From: Aspergillus flavus
Taxonomy: Eukaryota > Ascomycota > Eurotiomycetes > Eurotiales > Aspergillaceae
NCBI RefSeq assembly: GCF_009017415.1
Contig: NC_092405.1
Coordinates: 372,001-436,000 of the forward strand
Reading direction: 5' to 3'
Length of the DNA stretch: 64,000 nucleotides
Of this stretch, positions 10,984 to 20,673 are shown piece after piece. The first letter of the stretch is position 1; each line of letters opens with the position of its first letter. The notes beneath the pieces are model-generated. The model saw only the letters and a program-made list of their open reading frames with translations, had not been told where the DNA came from and made no database searches. The position numbers and the translations under genes are program-made.

Positions 10984-12866
10984 CTACGCCGACCCAGCCT
11001 TCTCCACATGCAACACCCTAGCCGTCGCATTCTCAAACGTCTCCCTCGCAATCTTCTCCTGCAACCCCCTCTCATCCCCATCCAAATTATCCCCAAACAC
11101 AACCGCAATCTGCTCAAGAGACTTCCCAGACGTCTCCGGAACAAAGAGAAACGAGAAAATAGCCGCTGCCACACAAAATAACCCAAAGAAAAGAAAAGTA
11201 CCCCAACCAAGCTTAATGAGCATCTCCGGAACAACAACCCCGATGATAAAGTTGGCGAGCCAGTTCATCGCAGTCGCGGCGCCGACACCCTTTGCACGTT
11301 TGGAATTCGGGAATACCTCTGCTGGTAGGACCCAGGCGAGGGGGCCGTAGGATACTGCGTAGGCGAGTGCGTAGGCATCTGGTATTTTGTTAGTTTGATA
11401 GGAAGATTTAATGGGTAAAGGACAACCGGTACGTACAAATGAGGGCTACGCAGAACCACCCAATTGCTTTGTGGGAAGGCCAGTCATTGCTGTATCGGTT
11501 CATCAGTCCGGCCATGATTAGGTGCGGTATGGCCATAATAACTCCTCCGATTATGGCCATTGTCCGACGACCGACGCGGTCCAGATACATGAGGATTGGT
11601 ATACCCCCGACCAGCTGGCAGATATTGACCATTCCGGAGAGGATGAGAGATGTTTCGCTGCTTTGACCGAGAGCTTCAAAGAATGTCGGGGCGTAGTAGA
11701 CGAATGCGTTGATTCCCGAGAACTATCCGCTTGTCAGTGTTTAACATCAAAGCCGTGTAATCAAGCAATATACCTGTTGAAAAAAAGGAATAGCCAATGC
11801 CACAAGTGTTCGTCGAAAATACTTCGGGCGGACGAGAGAAACCCACTGCTTCAGGCCGACCAGAAGTGGTCGAGACTGGTGGTCTGGATATTCTTTTTCG
11901 AGCATTTGTCGCTGGAATCGCACTTCGGAGAGGATACCCTTCCATTCCAATTGTACCTGCTCATCGTGCACAGGGCGTCGGCGCAGCTTCGCAAGAGCGA
12001 AGAGACTATCTTCCTCCCTCCCGCGCATTGCGAGCCATCGAGGTGAGGATGGGAAGAAATGAATCGCACAACCCACTATCAATGCAGGAAACATCTGTAG
12101 AAGGAATGGAAGCCGGAATGACCACTCGCCGGGTATGGCCCTAATCTCACACATCAGAAACCTTATCATGGAAAAGTGGAAATACATTGATAGCATACCT
12201 CGTGCCATAAGTGATCCAATATGCCACAATTGCCCCAATAACGATGCTAATAGATTCCAGCACGAGCAATGATCCTCTCCACGCCGGAGGAGCGATCTCC
12301 GAGATATATAAAGGTGCCCCCATGGCCAGTGTGCCCACGCCGACACCCCCAATGAATCTTCCAGCCACCAATGTCCCATAGTTCATCGATGCCGTCTGAA
12401 TTATAGCGCCAATAACAAAGAATACGGTCGCCACGGTCAACCCCCATTTCCGGGAGATGCGATCCGCAACGGCTGGGAAAAATAGACACCCGATGAAAGC
12501 GCCCAGCTCGAGCATCCCCGTCATAAAGCCGGTATGGAATCCGTATTTTGGGTTCTCGGGCGAGGTCTCGGGGAACTGTTCGCGGAATTGCGGCATAACC
12601 AAGATAAGGGAAATGACACCCTGATCTGAGAAATCATTCCGTTAGTGATGTAGATCCAAACAAGGCCAGGGAATATTCTCCATACCATAACCAAAAGAGA
12701 ACCCGCCAAACGAGGCGAGTAGCGCTGCTCCAAAAACATAAGGAGAGTGTAGAAGATCTCGCAGTTGTCCGTTGTCGTACTTGACCTCAACAGTCATGTC
12801 CGCCGGACCAACATCGTCCGCGTACTCATCATGAGCTAAAGTAGGCTTTTCAATTGTCTTTTCCAT
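10984..12866 (-). CDS. sugar porter, major facilitator superfamily
   Basis: Five minus-strand exons (12866-12686, 12625-12199, 12140-11774, 11722-11437, 11378-10984) give 551 residues. After a 45-residue cytosolic N-terminus come twelve predicted membrane segments with sugar-porter marks: FGGFSFGYDQGV in the first segment, DRISRKWG after the second, GRFIGGVGVG, the QQFSGINAFVYY motif of helix 7, DRVGRRT, and the C-terminal PETSGKSLEQI. These place it in the sugar porter family (TC 2.A.1.1), proton-coupled hexose, disaccharide or polyol uptake at the plasma membrane. The usual PESPRWL motif reads PSSPRWLA, a change in a normally well-kept position. Substrate is not decided by sequence; being next to and on the same strand as a secreted beta-glucosidase makes glucose or cellobiose plausible. 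A TATA-like run lies about 65-75 bp upstream. Confidence 0.92.
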
Positions 12867-13674
12867 GGCTGGTATATCTAATTGGGTCTGGATTGCCCGA
12901 CAGGATCACATCACGACGGCATGTTGATGGTATATATATCTTTTCACCAGTCTGGAATCCCAAAGAGAGTGACCCGGTACGTCCAAGCCAGGAATGATGA
13001 GATTCAATGCTTCTCCGCATTTTTCTGCATACCCCACGGGGAACCGAGATGATCCACTTCAGTTGCGGACGAATTTAACCTATTTGGGGTGTAACCTGTG
13101 TCATCTTCTTTGTGATTGGATATACTCTTCTCGTTTCGGGCCGCTTTTGTCATTTTCGGCATTACCTGATGTGGATAATCTCCCCCGTTGGGAGCAGCGT
13201 TCGTCGGCTATCAAATCGCAAATGCCGTGATTGCTCTTGCTCCAATCATGTTGGCTTGTAACAGCGATATAGCACTTTTAAGGTTATTGCTTGTGGGTGT
13301 GTAGCTGGTTGCGATATACCCGACTGCTTGATGAACGGGTACTTGGTGCCTGAGTACTCAGGTATCAGCTCACGTCGCCTCATTTGGTAGTGCTCTCCAT
13401 GTAGTACCATTTTCCCTCAGGTATTTTCATGTTGAAACGAACAGTGATGTATGCAATGAATATTAGATTGACCTATAGGATATCATGATTACTAGTCTGA
13501 TCTCATAACATTAATGAAAATCGTCAAATCCACCACCCACCCCCCCGAAAATATACCCATAGAACAGCCCATATGTACGTCATTCTAATCTAGATTGCGC
13601 TGCCTAGATCGTCCAAGACTCCACACTGGTTCGTGCCGACAAAAAGAAAGATCAAGACAACACTACATTCCAAC
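12867..13674. other. intergenic between two transporter genes on the minus strand
   Basis: Promoter of the sugar porter and 3' flank of the UNC-93-like gene, about 800 bases. A C homopolymer occurs near 13537-13545. I see no gene here. Confidence 0.5.
12931..12940 (-). promoter_or_regulatory. TATA-like element of the sugar porter gene
   Basis: An alternating TA run (tatatatatc) 65-75 bp upstream of the ATG at 12866, at typical core-promoter distance. Confidence 0.4.
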
Positions 13675-15212
13675 TCACGGTTTAGGACCGTCCGCAGTCG
13701 TATCGTCCTGCCTATGTTTAATATCCACCTCGTCAAGCGTTTCTTGATCCGTATTGGTGAGAGTGACGGCCAACACCGCCGGAATGGCAATGACAAGCGA
13801 ACCCATACACAGGCCCCAGTCGACTGCAAATTGCAGCATTGGCGACTTGCCCATCGCATCCAGTCGCCACGCCATCGCACCACCCACGCTCTGGAAGGTT
13901 TTGTACGCCCCCACAAGGATGGCGGCCACCGCGGGAGAGTTCGACTGAGCGCCCATCAACCAGTAGCAGAACGACTGCCAGAAGGCATCGTACATGCCAT
14001 AGAAGATGTAGAGGAACATGGGCCCAACGGAGATGCTGCTATCAGTGAAGTCGACATCTTGCTTCTTGCCCTCCGCCACGCGACGATCGTACCAGAGTTG
14101 AAACGCGTATCCTCCACCCCAGATCGCCATCCCCGTGACGAATAGGAATAGCCAGTTAAGTCGAGCCCGCCATTGACGATTCAGACCAGGGACATCCAGT
14201 AGGAAGCCCATGATGAGTCCGCCGAACATCTGTGCGATCCAGTACAAGGCACCGTTCAAGGAGCGGGACCGGATGTTGAATGTCATTCCGTTGACGGTGT
14301 TTTGCTGATACGAGTAGAATACATTAGCGCAAAAGAATAGCGGGAGTATGGAGATCACTCTCCAGTCACAAACCGTTTTCACGGTGAGCTTCGCGACGTG
14401 GAGCCAATTCTTTTCGGTCTCGGGGGTGGTTTGCAGAGTTGACACTCGCACTGACTTCGGCGGGCAAATCAGAGCCCCCATGAGCCATCCGATGGCCATG
14501 ATAATGAGCAAAGCGATGTACGTGCCGTCCGAAACGGTTCCACTCGTTGAGTGGTAATTCATACCGAAACTGGCCAAGGAACCAATGCCGCCGCCCAGAT
14601 TGAAGATAATCCAGAAGGCTGCAATGGCGCGGCCTTTCTGCGATTCTGGGACGTACGTCGTCATGATCGCACCTTGGGCCACCCAGAGGAAAGATGCACC
14701 GATACCGAGGATGGCTCCGGCTGCGATAACAAAGGCGCCGTTCGCCGTACCTTGAAACTAACATCAACTTGGATAGCAGAATATAGATGGTGCAGCACCT
14801 ACGGTTGAAGCATAGAAGACTTCCGGAATACAATGGATATGTCCAGCCTCCAATCAGCAGACAGGCACGAGGTCCGATGCGGTCGAAGATAGGCCCAACG
14901 ACGAAGAGTGCCGTGCCAGCCATGGCGGAGAGTAAAGCAACGTTCGCATTTGCCGCTACGGTCCCGTCGACTTGGCCGGAGCCTCCAATCCCAGTGAGGG
15001 CATTGTACATCTGCGTCAAGAATACTGCATCAGCATCTTCAGATAATTCGCTGACTATGAGCATCACCACTTACGCCGGGACAGCAAAAACAGATGAAAC
15101 TAATTAACACAATTTGGAACCACGGGTAAGTATACACCCGGTGTACCAAGGACCGTTGCCCATTCATCCCGGGGGTGAATCCCTCAGATACATAGACCGG
15201 ATCGTTGCCCAT
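13675..15212 (-). CDS. UNC-93-like major facilitator protein
   Basis: Three minus-strand exons (15212-15075, 15010-14803, 14750-13675) join to 473 residues with about eleven or twelve hydrophobic segments. Marks of the fungal UNC-93/DUF895 group include the MYNALTGIGGSGQ segment after the first helix, GPRACLLIGGWTYPLYSGSL, ILGIGASFLWVAQGA and the YVPESQKGRAIAAFW stretch. Members of this family sit in the plasma membrane or inner membranes; the animal founder regulates potassium channels and trafficking, while fungal substrates are mostly unknown. The second splice acceptor was set at the AG just before gtacgg because only that keeps the frame (FNRTANGAFVIA). The C-terminus is short, hydrophilic and disordered. 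It is on the same strand as the sugar porter and beta-glucosidase but with separate promoters. Confidence 0.88.
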
Positions 15213-17415
15213 ATTGATATAGGCTAGTCTTGAGCTTCAATGTCGCGAATTGTTGAGCAAACGGAGTGAAGGGCGGCGGTCACGCCCATTTAATAAGAAT
15301 GAAAAAATGAATATAAGGCTGCCCGACAGCAATCAGACCTGTTCGCTAAAACATCCGTGCTTGAGTCAATGTGTTGATAACGATTGGTCTCGACGGCGAA
15401 TGAGGCCGCCCGTGATTGGAACGAACGATTAGTCGTCGCGATACCGTCACATCCAACCCCAGATTTATTATTGGCAAAGATAAGACAGGCATGCGACGCT
15501 AGGAAGTAACCCTAGTGCGGGTGTGCGATGCCGATCTTGCCTCGTATTCCTCTCCAACTCTCGACACAACAACCAATAACGTTAAGGCCAGGACAAAGAA
15601 GCATGCATACGCCAAATAGCTCCCCTGGAAAAGACTTGAGATTGAGCGTTCATTGGTCCCATCGGGAATATAGGAGGCCTGAACCGACCGCAGACCGAGT
15701 CCGATGATCTCCGCATGGCGCACGGCGGACAGTTTGCAGATTAAAAATAGTCAACATGATCCTTAGCGAGTATAGCCATGTTGCAATTCCAGGTATCACT
15801 CTGATGGAGGCTAAGATGAATGCATCGACGCCACGTGTCTGTCATAGCAACGAGGGATTGTTATTGGAGTCGGACAACTGGAGGCGATCGCTGGATGGAA
15901 ATGTCACCGTTTTTTGGTCTGCCGGCTTTATGAAAGCGGAGCGCTTGGCGGTCAAGCGCTTACTTCTTCCGTTTAGAATTACAGCAGCATCATTCATCAT
16001 CAAACTGATCATCAAGTGTTCAGCCCCTAGGGGCCGATTACAGGAAGATCCACCATCAAGGCACGGCATCAGCTGCCAGAAAAGAGGGGAGTAGGACTAC
16101 TTGGATATACTCTGTACATACGCCGCCGCATATGCTGAAGAATAAAAAAAGCGAAAAAATGGTGGTGCGGTTGAGCAAATGCCACTGGATCTTAAGGCCA
16201 GCCTTAACCACTCGGACAACCCACGGAAAGTTTCATTGATATGACGAGATAAGTACTCATATAACACGTCATTTTTCAAACTAAATTATGATAATAAATT
16301 AATTCAGTCCAGAGCTGTAGTGTTGCCATTGTGCCTGAATATCGCGGGCGGAGCAACCACTCTAAACTCTCTATCCTCACTAGTGTCAACGGCACCGCAG
16401 CTTTGGGTAGTACCTCGTAGTCTCGGTTGCATGGGAGCAATGGGTCATCGGTTTCTTGCTTGTCGCTTATCTGGATCGCACTCGCAGCGAGCACGCGACC
16501 GGTAAGGTAGACGCACAAGGCTTAATGAGGAAAATTGGAAATATGATTGTCTCTGTAGCTCTCATTCAAGTGGTTGTTGTAATGCGTACGTCTCCTTATA
16601 TAATCCGGTTGAATGACGGGTTTTTCGCGTGGCAAGCTATCGTGTGCCATATATATTATCACCTACATGCCACAGAATCATGCCCCCCACCCAGCTTCCT
16701 AGCAAACTTCAGATATTCCCTTACCTGGAGTTTGACGGAACCCAATTTGGTTCCCTGAAGCTGTGTTCATTCTTTTAATGGGTATTGATGGACCCGACAA
16801 ACTCCCAAGGTCACAGTAGAGCAACATTCAAACATTTGATCTTTTCTTCGCCGCCATAAGGCTTCTTTATGATTCGTTGGGATCTCCTGGAAACCCAGGC
16901 GTTGATATCGTATAAGTAGTCCCAGTATCTTATTGGACAGCCACTTATAAGTTAGCCCATAGTGCTTATCAGGGCACTGCTTAGGTAACCCCATAAGGGA
17001 GATGGAAAAAAGTTAGTAAAGGAACGTAAGGATGCAACCTCAACATTGGAACTGTATGTCATGGTACAGCTCTTGGATCGGACATCGACGGTTACCTTCA
17101 CTGTTGAGGTGCATAGCGGTGACAATGCGATTAGAGATTCCTCGCTTACCGCTTCAATCTGATTGTATCTGTAGAGATTATAGAGAGGAGTACTGATATT
17201 CCAAAGAATGAAGCTCTAAACCCGAAATGGCATCCCACGTGGTAGCAGACAAGAGATGAGAACTACTACGATCCAATTTCAAGTAAATATACTGTTATAC
17301 GATTGAATACACATAGTATGACTAAAAAGAACAGATTGGTATGTGTTCTTAAACGTCGGAAGGCAGAAATAAAACACGAACACCCGTCAGCCGATACTTC
17401 CCTAAATCTGTTTCA
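15213..17415. other. gene-poor stretch of 2.2 kb
   Basis: No gene I can defend beyond the isolated ORF at 15499-15723. Other open frames (for example 15756-16094 plus, 16276-16518 minus) lack domains and splice partners. There are scattered A/T-rich runs but no terminal inverted repeat or transposase-like sequence visible to me. Confidence 0.5.
15499..15723 (-). CDS. isolated ORF with one membrane segment, possible gene remnant
   Basis: An uninterrupted minus-strand frame of 74 codons. Its middle is strongly hydrophobic (AYACFFVLALTLLVVV), like one transmembrane helix, followed by a charged tail (RVGEEYEAR). The frame stays open a little upstream of the ATG (LSAVRHAEIIGLG), so the start may not be real. 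It could be the last helix of a lost membrane transporter, or a small membrane protein. I do not recognise the family and there is no neighbouring exon that completes it. Confidence 0.25.
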   Translation of the reverse strand: MRHAEIIGLGLRSVQASYIPDGTNERSISSLFQGSYLAYACFFVLALTLLVVVSRVGEEYEARSASHTRTRVTS

Positions 17416-18527
17416 CTACAGGCTAGACTTTGTGGAGCGACCCATGCTCATCCCAACCTCAACGTCGACCATGATTCTCTGGTGGCTGAGCTTCTCCAAA
17501 TCCTCGTCTAGCTGAATCCGGCCTTTTTCAAATGCCACGATGATACTCGATCCTCCGAACTGGAAGAATCCAAGTTCGTCACCCTTCTTCACGTGGTGTC
17601 CTTCCCTAATGTGCTCATGGATTCTATATCAGCGGTTAGCAGACGACACATCGCAGAATTCCAGAAGACGTACTCAACGGTGCCGACGTCCGTCGCGCCA
17701 ATGGCCACAAACAGAACGTCTCCAAATTCCTTACTTTCAATACAGACACAGCACCGTGCATTCTCCGTCAAGATATTAACCGAGCTCTGCAAAGCCACCG
17801 GATCGACTTGATAATAATCCCCGGAGATTGCCTTGAACCACTTCACCGTTCCCTCAACGGGAGAGTGATACCGATGGTAGTCCTGGGGACTTAGACGAAA
17901 GCTAGCGACCGCTCCATCCTCCCATCGTTTTGCGCGATCCGCGTCTCGGATCAGATTGGCGATGGTGAACTCGTTACCCTTGATCCATAACCGGCGCGTT
18001 GCTTCCACCGTCGGATACACTACAACCCGCGAGTCAGACACTATGACCGCTTTGGTGGGGTCGTCAGCGTCGTATATCGGTCGCGCTCCGGGTGCGTGTT
18101 TCCGGATGAAGAAGTCCTCAAATGTCGTGTAAGCCTCCGGGTCCGATGGTTCGAACTGGGACATGTCGATCTTATAGAACTCGATGAAGCTTTTGATTTC
18201 GGAATGTGACTGCGGTTGCCCTTCCATTATGCCTATTTTCAATTAATGACTTGTGACAATCTTGATCGAGGTGCTGCGCAACCTACCCGCTTTGAGACTC
18301 CTTTCGTGAGTCCATAGCCGGAGAAGATGTGTACGATCTATCCACTCCGTGATCGGATTAAATAGTAGAAGGATCTTGAGCTTCTTCAAAAGTGGTTGCT
18401 GCTCGCGTGTGAATTCGCCCGTCTTGCGATTGAACGTTAGCCACCCTACATGGCGCTCTTGTAGCTGCCGGATGAATGCGACAGCGATATTGACCAGCTG
18501 CTGTAGGTAATCGAGAATGCCCGGCAT
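17416..18527 (-). CDS. phosphatidylserine decarboxylase proenzyme, short soluble-type
   Basis: Three minus-strand exons (18527-18287, 18232-17674, 17623-17416) give 335 residues. The family core is clear: FEDFFIRKHAPGARPI, SDSRVVVYP, the substrate-binding segment SPQDYHRYHSPVEGTV, and near residue 290 the self-cleavage motif FQFGGSSIIVAF, where the chain is cut before Ser to make the pyruvoyl group. It converts phosphatidylserine to phosphatidylethanolamine. The N-terminus lacks a clear mitochondrial presequence or C2 domain, unlike the essential Psd1 and Psd2 types, so this is an accessory fungal paralogue of the kind often found outside the core pathway. It ends in basic residues. Introns are 49-54 nt and all junctions keep frame. 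No lipid-synthesis neighbours are seen. Confidence 0.9.
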
Positions 18528-18833
18528 GATGCTATATAGGCCACTTTTTTATTATTGCATACGTTGAGTACCAAGGCGATTCAAGGTCTTGATGTGCTTT
18601 GAAGAGGTGGATAAATATTGATATGAAAGTAGAAGTGGAAGTAGAAGAGTTCCCTATCGTAAGGGTGATGTCATAGCAATCAACCCTCAACTTCCACGTT
18701 GTCTCGCACTATCATTGGTTGCAGGGAATTCAGTCTTTCTATTATAATAAAACAAGACAATCATACAAGTTACACATTGATTCAAAGTGGTAATGGGAAG
18801 CTAGAAGAGAATACATTCTTGTCCACAATATTC
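18528..18833. other. intergenic between two minus-strand genes
   Basis: 306 bases: promoter of the phosphatidylserine decarboxylase gene and 3' flank of the Hva1-like gene. A/T-rich; nothing coding seen. Confidence 0.5.
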
Positions 18834-19206
18834 CTATTCATGTTCCATCTTTTCTAGGGTCTCTGGATTATGCGCGACTTTCTTGCCACGCTGATCATGA
18901 AATACGACCTGAATAGTGTGAATGGTGATATCAGCAATATCCTCTACAAAGTCTCTACAAAGTCGGGACCATCTCACCTTCGGGGGGTTCTTGACACCCT
19001 CCTCTTCGGCTTCCTGCTCGTCCATGACAATTCTTTCGACCTATATTAGCGTACGCATTAGTCTATGTCTCATATCTCAAGACTTATGAGACAGGAGGGT
19101 CTGAGTATACCTCCCCTTGGTGTGAGCCACCTCGAATGCGGGTAAAGACATAATCACCCTCATGGATAGTATCGCCGTGCTTGTCTTTAACGTCGCCTTT
19201 CACCAT
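18834..19206 (-). CDS. small Hva1/TUDOR-domain protein
   Basis: Three minus-strand exons (19206-19111, 19040-18978, 18908-18834) give 77 residues. The sequence has the shape of the hypervirulence-associated TUDOR domain (Hva1_TUDOR): VKGDVKDKHGDTIHEGDYVF at the start, then TRIRGGSHQGEVERIV and the closing VVFHDQRGKKVAHNPETL. Such proteins are short, soluble, beta-rich and found across fungi and bacteria; the biochemical role is not settled and an RNA- or protein-binding function is only inferred. The second intron (18909-18977) is 69 nt, a multiple of three with no stop, so its retention would insert 23 residues and give a 100-residue isoform. That intron also contains an 11-bp tandem duplication. 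Confidence 0.82.
18942..18963. repeat. 11-bp perfect tandem duplication inside an intron
   Basis: The unit ctctacaaagt occurs twice head to tail within intron 2 of the Hva1-like gene. One unit less would make the intron 58 nt, which is not a multiple of three. Confidence 0.9.
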
Positions 19207-19469
19207 ATTGTAATATGAACTGACTTAGACTATTGAATCTTAGATTTTAATGCTCTTGGGACAGCTTTCATGAACATACGTATTGACAGAAGCAATGGAT
19301 GTTATATATGAGTATGCGCTTGGAGACTTCCGTCAAAATAACGTCATCCGGGAAGATCCCCGAAGGCCAACGTCTTTGTCCGTCTCGCTCTCTCTTGTTC
19401 TTTTTTAATTTATTCCATTATTTATTCTTAATTTTAATTTTAATTTTATTTCTACTATTTATTAACTTT

Positions 19470-19697
19470 TTATTTTTTTATTTTTTTCAACTTTGTGTCT
19501 TGGTAAAGACCATGGCATACCTCAAAGCGGTACTCGATTTCAACCGAAGCGTACAGAATTCGCATCAGCACGTCAACTCCAATAAAGACATCTCCAGGGG
19601 TTTCTGGCTCGTCATAATCGGTCTTTCGGACCGTTACTGACAAAAAGCACATGGAATTCGTGTTGCAATATGAGTGGACCAGCTTCACCTTGTCCAT
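19470..19697 (-). CDS. unassigned ORF, possible gene fragment
   Basis: A minus-strand frame of 75 codons. The first 57 residues look protein-like (TVRKTDYDEPETPGDVFIG, then VDVLMRILYASVEIEYRFE) and are followed by a good splice donor (gtatgc at 19521 reading leftward); the residues after the donor are Lys-rich read-through and probably not coding. I find no clear downstream exon. The segment may be an exon of a small unrecognised gene or a remnant. Function unknown. Confidence 0.3.
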   Translation of the reverse strand: MDKVKLVHSYCNTNSMCFLSVTVRKTDYDEPETPGDVFIGVDVLMRILYASVEIEYRFEVCHGLYQDTKLKKIKK

Positions 19698-19739
19698 GGA
19701 TCATTCACATTTAACAATCTCTAACAGCGTCTCTAACCC

Positions 19740-20001
19740 ATGGTTAGATTACCCACCCTACAGAGCGTTATCAGGATGATTAGCCTGAAAACTGGGGAGG
19801 ATAATAATGCCATCATCGGCCATGTTCAGAAAATGTACAATCGACAACACTCCACTCAACCTTCTCCCATGCGAAGCATAACTAGGGAATATGAGGACAC
19901 TCTCCAGTAGTGCTTCTGTCGCTAACCTTTGAATTTCGGTTCTACAATTATATCAACAGGAAACAAGTCAATTTCACTGTAGGTTATGGGTTCGTCCGCC
20001 A
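19740..20001 (-). pseudogene. coding remnant in two frames
   Basis: On the minus strand a start at 20001 opens MADEPITYSEIDLFPVDIIV and runs into a stop about 25 codons on. A second frame, offset by one base, is open across 19920-19755 and reads smoothly (LATEALLESVLIFPSYASHG, then VLSIVHFLNMADDGIIILPS). No intron of plausible size links the two in frame. This is what a frameshifted small gene would look like, but the family is not recognised and a tiny separate gene starting at the MADDG methionine is also possible. Confidence 0.3.
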
Positions 20002-20310
20002 TTGTATTATCTTAGGCTTCTGGTGACATGCTCTCTGCTCTCAACAAGAGGTTTTTCTCTTCTTCTGCGACAAGTAGTCGTTTCTTCATTACTATGGTTT
20101 TAGTATTCTTTTTGTCAATCAAGAAATCAATTAATATATCTGAGCTTTATTGTTTTTTAACTCCAGGTATCTCGCAACAAGACAAGTTTAACATTGTATG
20201 AGTGATTAATGCCTGGGGCAACGATCAATTCCGCTATGGCCTGATGTGTCAGGTGTCTGTGCTTGCTCCACTTCACCTCGCACCTCGGCCAATCGGCACA
20301 CAGCGCTGCT

Positions 20311-20387
20311 ATCAGATGGAGGATCAGATTAGATAAAGCGGTCAGGGTCAATCGATCCGATGATGAGAGAGAAGTGCCATCAGATAA
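20311..20387. promoter_or_regulatory. SreA-type GATA motifs upstream of the ferric reductase
   Basis: ATCAGATAA at 20379-20387 matches exactly the ATCWGATAA motif bound by the Aspergillus iron repressor SreA. A one-mismatch copy (ATTAGATAA) lies at 20328-20336 and an ATCAGAT core at 20311-20317. A CCAAT box at 20289-20293 is close by. They are 287-363 bp upstream of the ferric reductase start. This fits repression when iron is plentiful, though binding is inferred. Confidence 0.5.
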
Positions 20388-20673
20388 TGCCGATAGTCAT
20401 CTCAATCAGTCTAGAGTTCGTTGGAGCGAGGCTCTTGATGGACTCCTTTTGATTCTCAAGTGTATCTAGATACATCCAAGTCTCCCCATGTTCTCCCCTC
20501 CTCCCATTTCCCATTCAAGCTAACAGTGCATTTTCTCGTGTGGGTCCAAAAATCCCTTCGTATGGCTTGGCTGGTCAGATCACGCTAGGAGGATCAGTCA
20601 TATGCCCCGCTACTTTTAACGTCTCTTCCTTTGCTTCTCCTTCCCTCGGGCATTTCCTACCTCTGATATAGTC

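Larger units (their letters stand above)
19207..20673. other. intergenic region with coding remnants and the ferric reductase promoter
   Basis: Holds the promoter of the Hva1-like gene, a T-rich run at 19380-19490 with repeated ttttaa units, the possible gene remnants listed at 19470-20001, and the upstream region of the ferric reductase (20100-20673) with GATA-type motifs. No complete gene can be built here. Confidence 0.5.

Noticed and set aside
13633..14145. 170-codon plus-strand ORF
   Set aside because: Antisense to the UNC-93-like gene; composition is that of a shadow frame.
6929..15212. Secondary-metabolite or defence cluster
   Set aside because: No synthase, tailoring enzymes, nuclease or receptor-like genes; the three genes are a hydrolase and two transporters.
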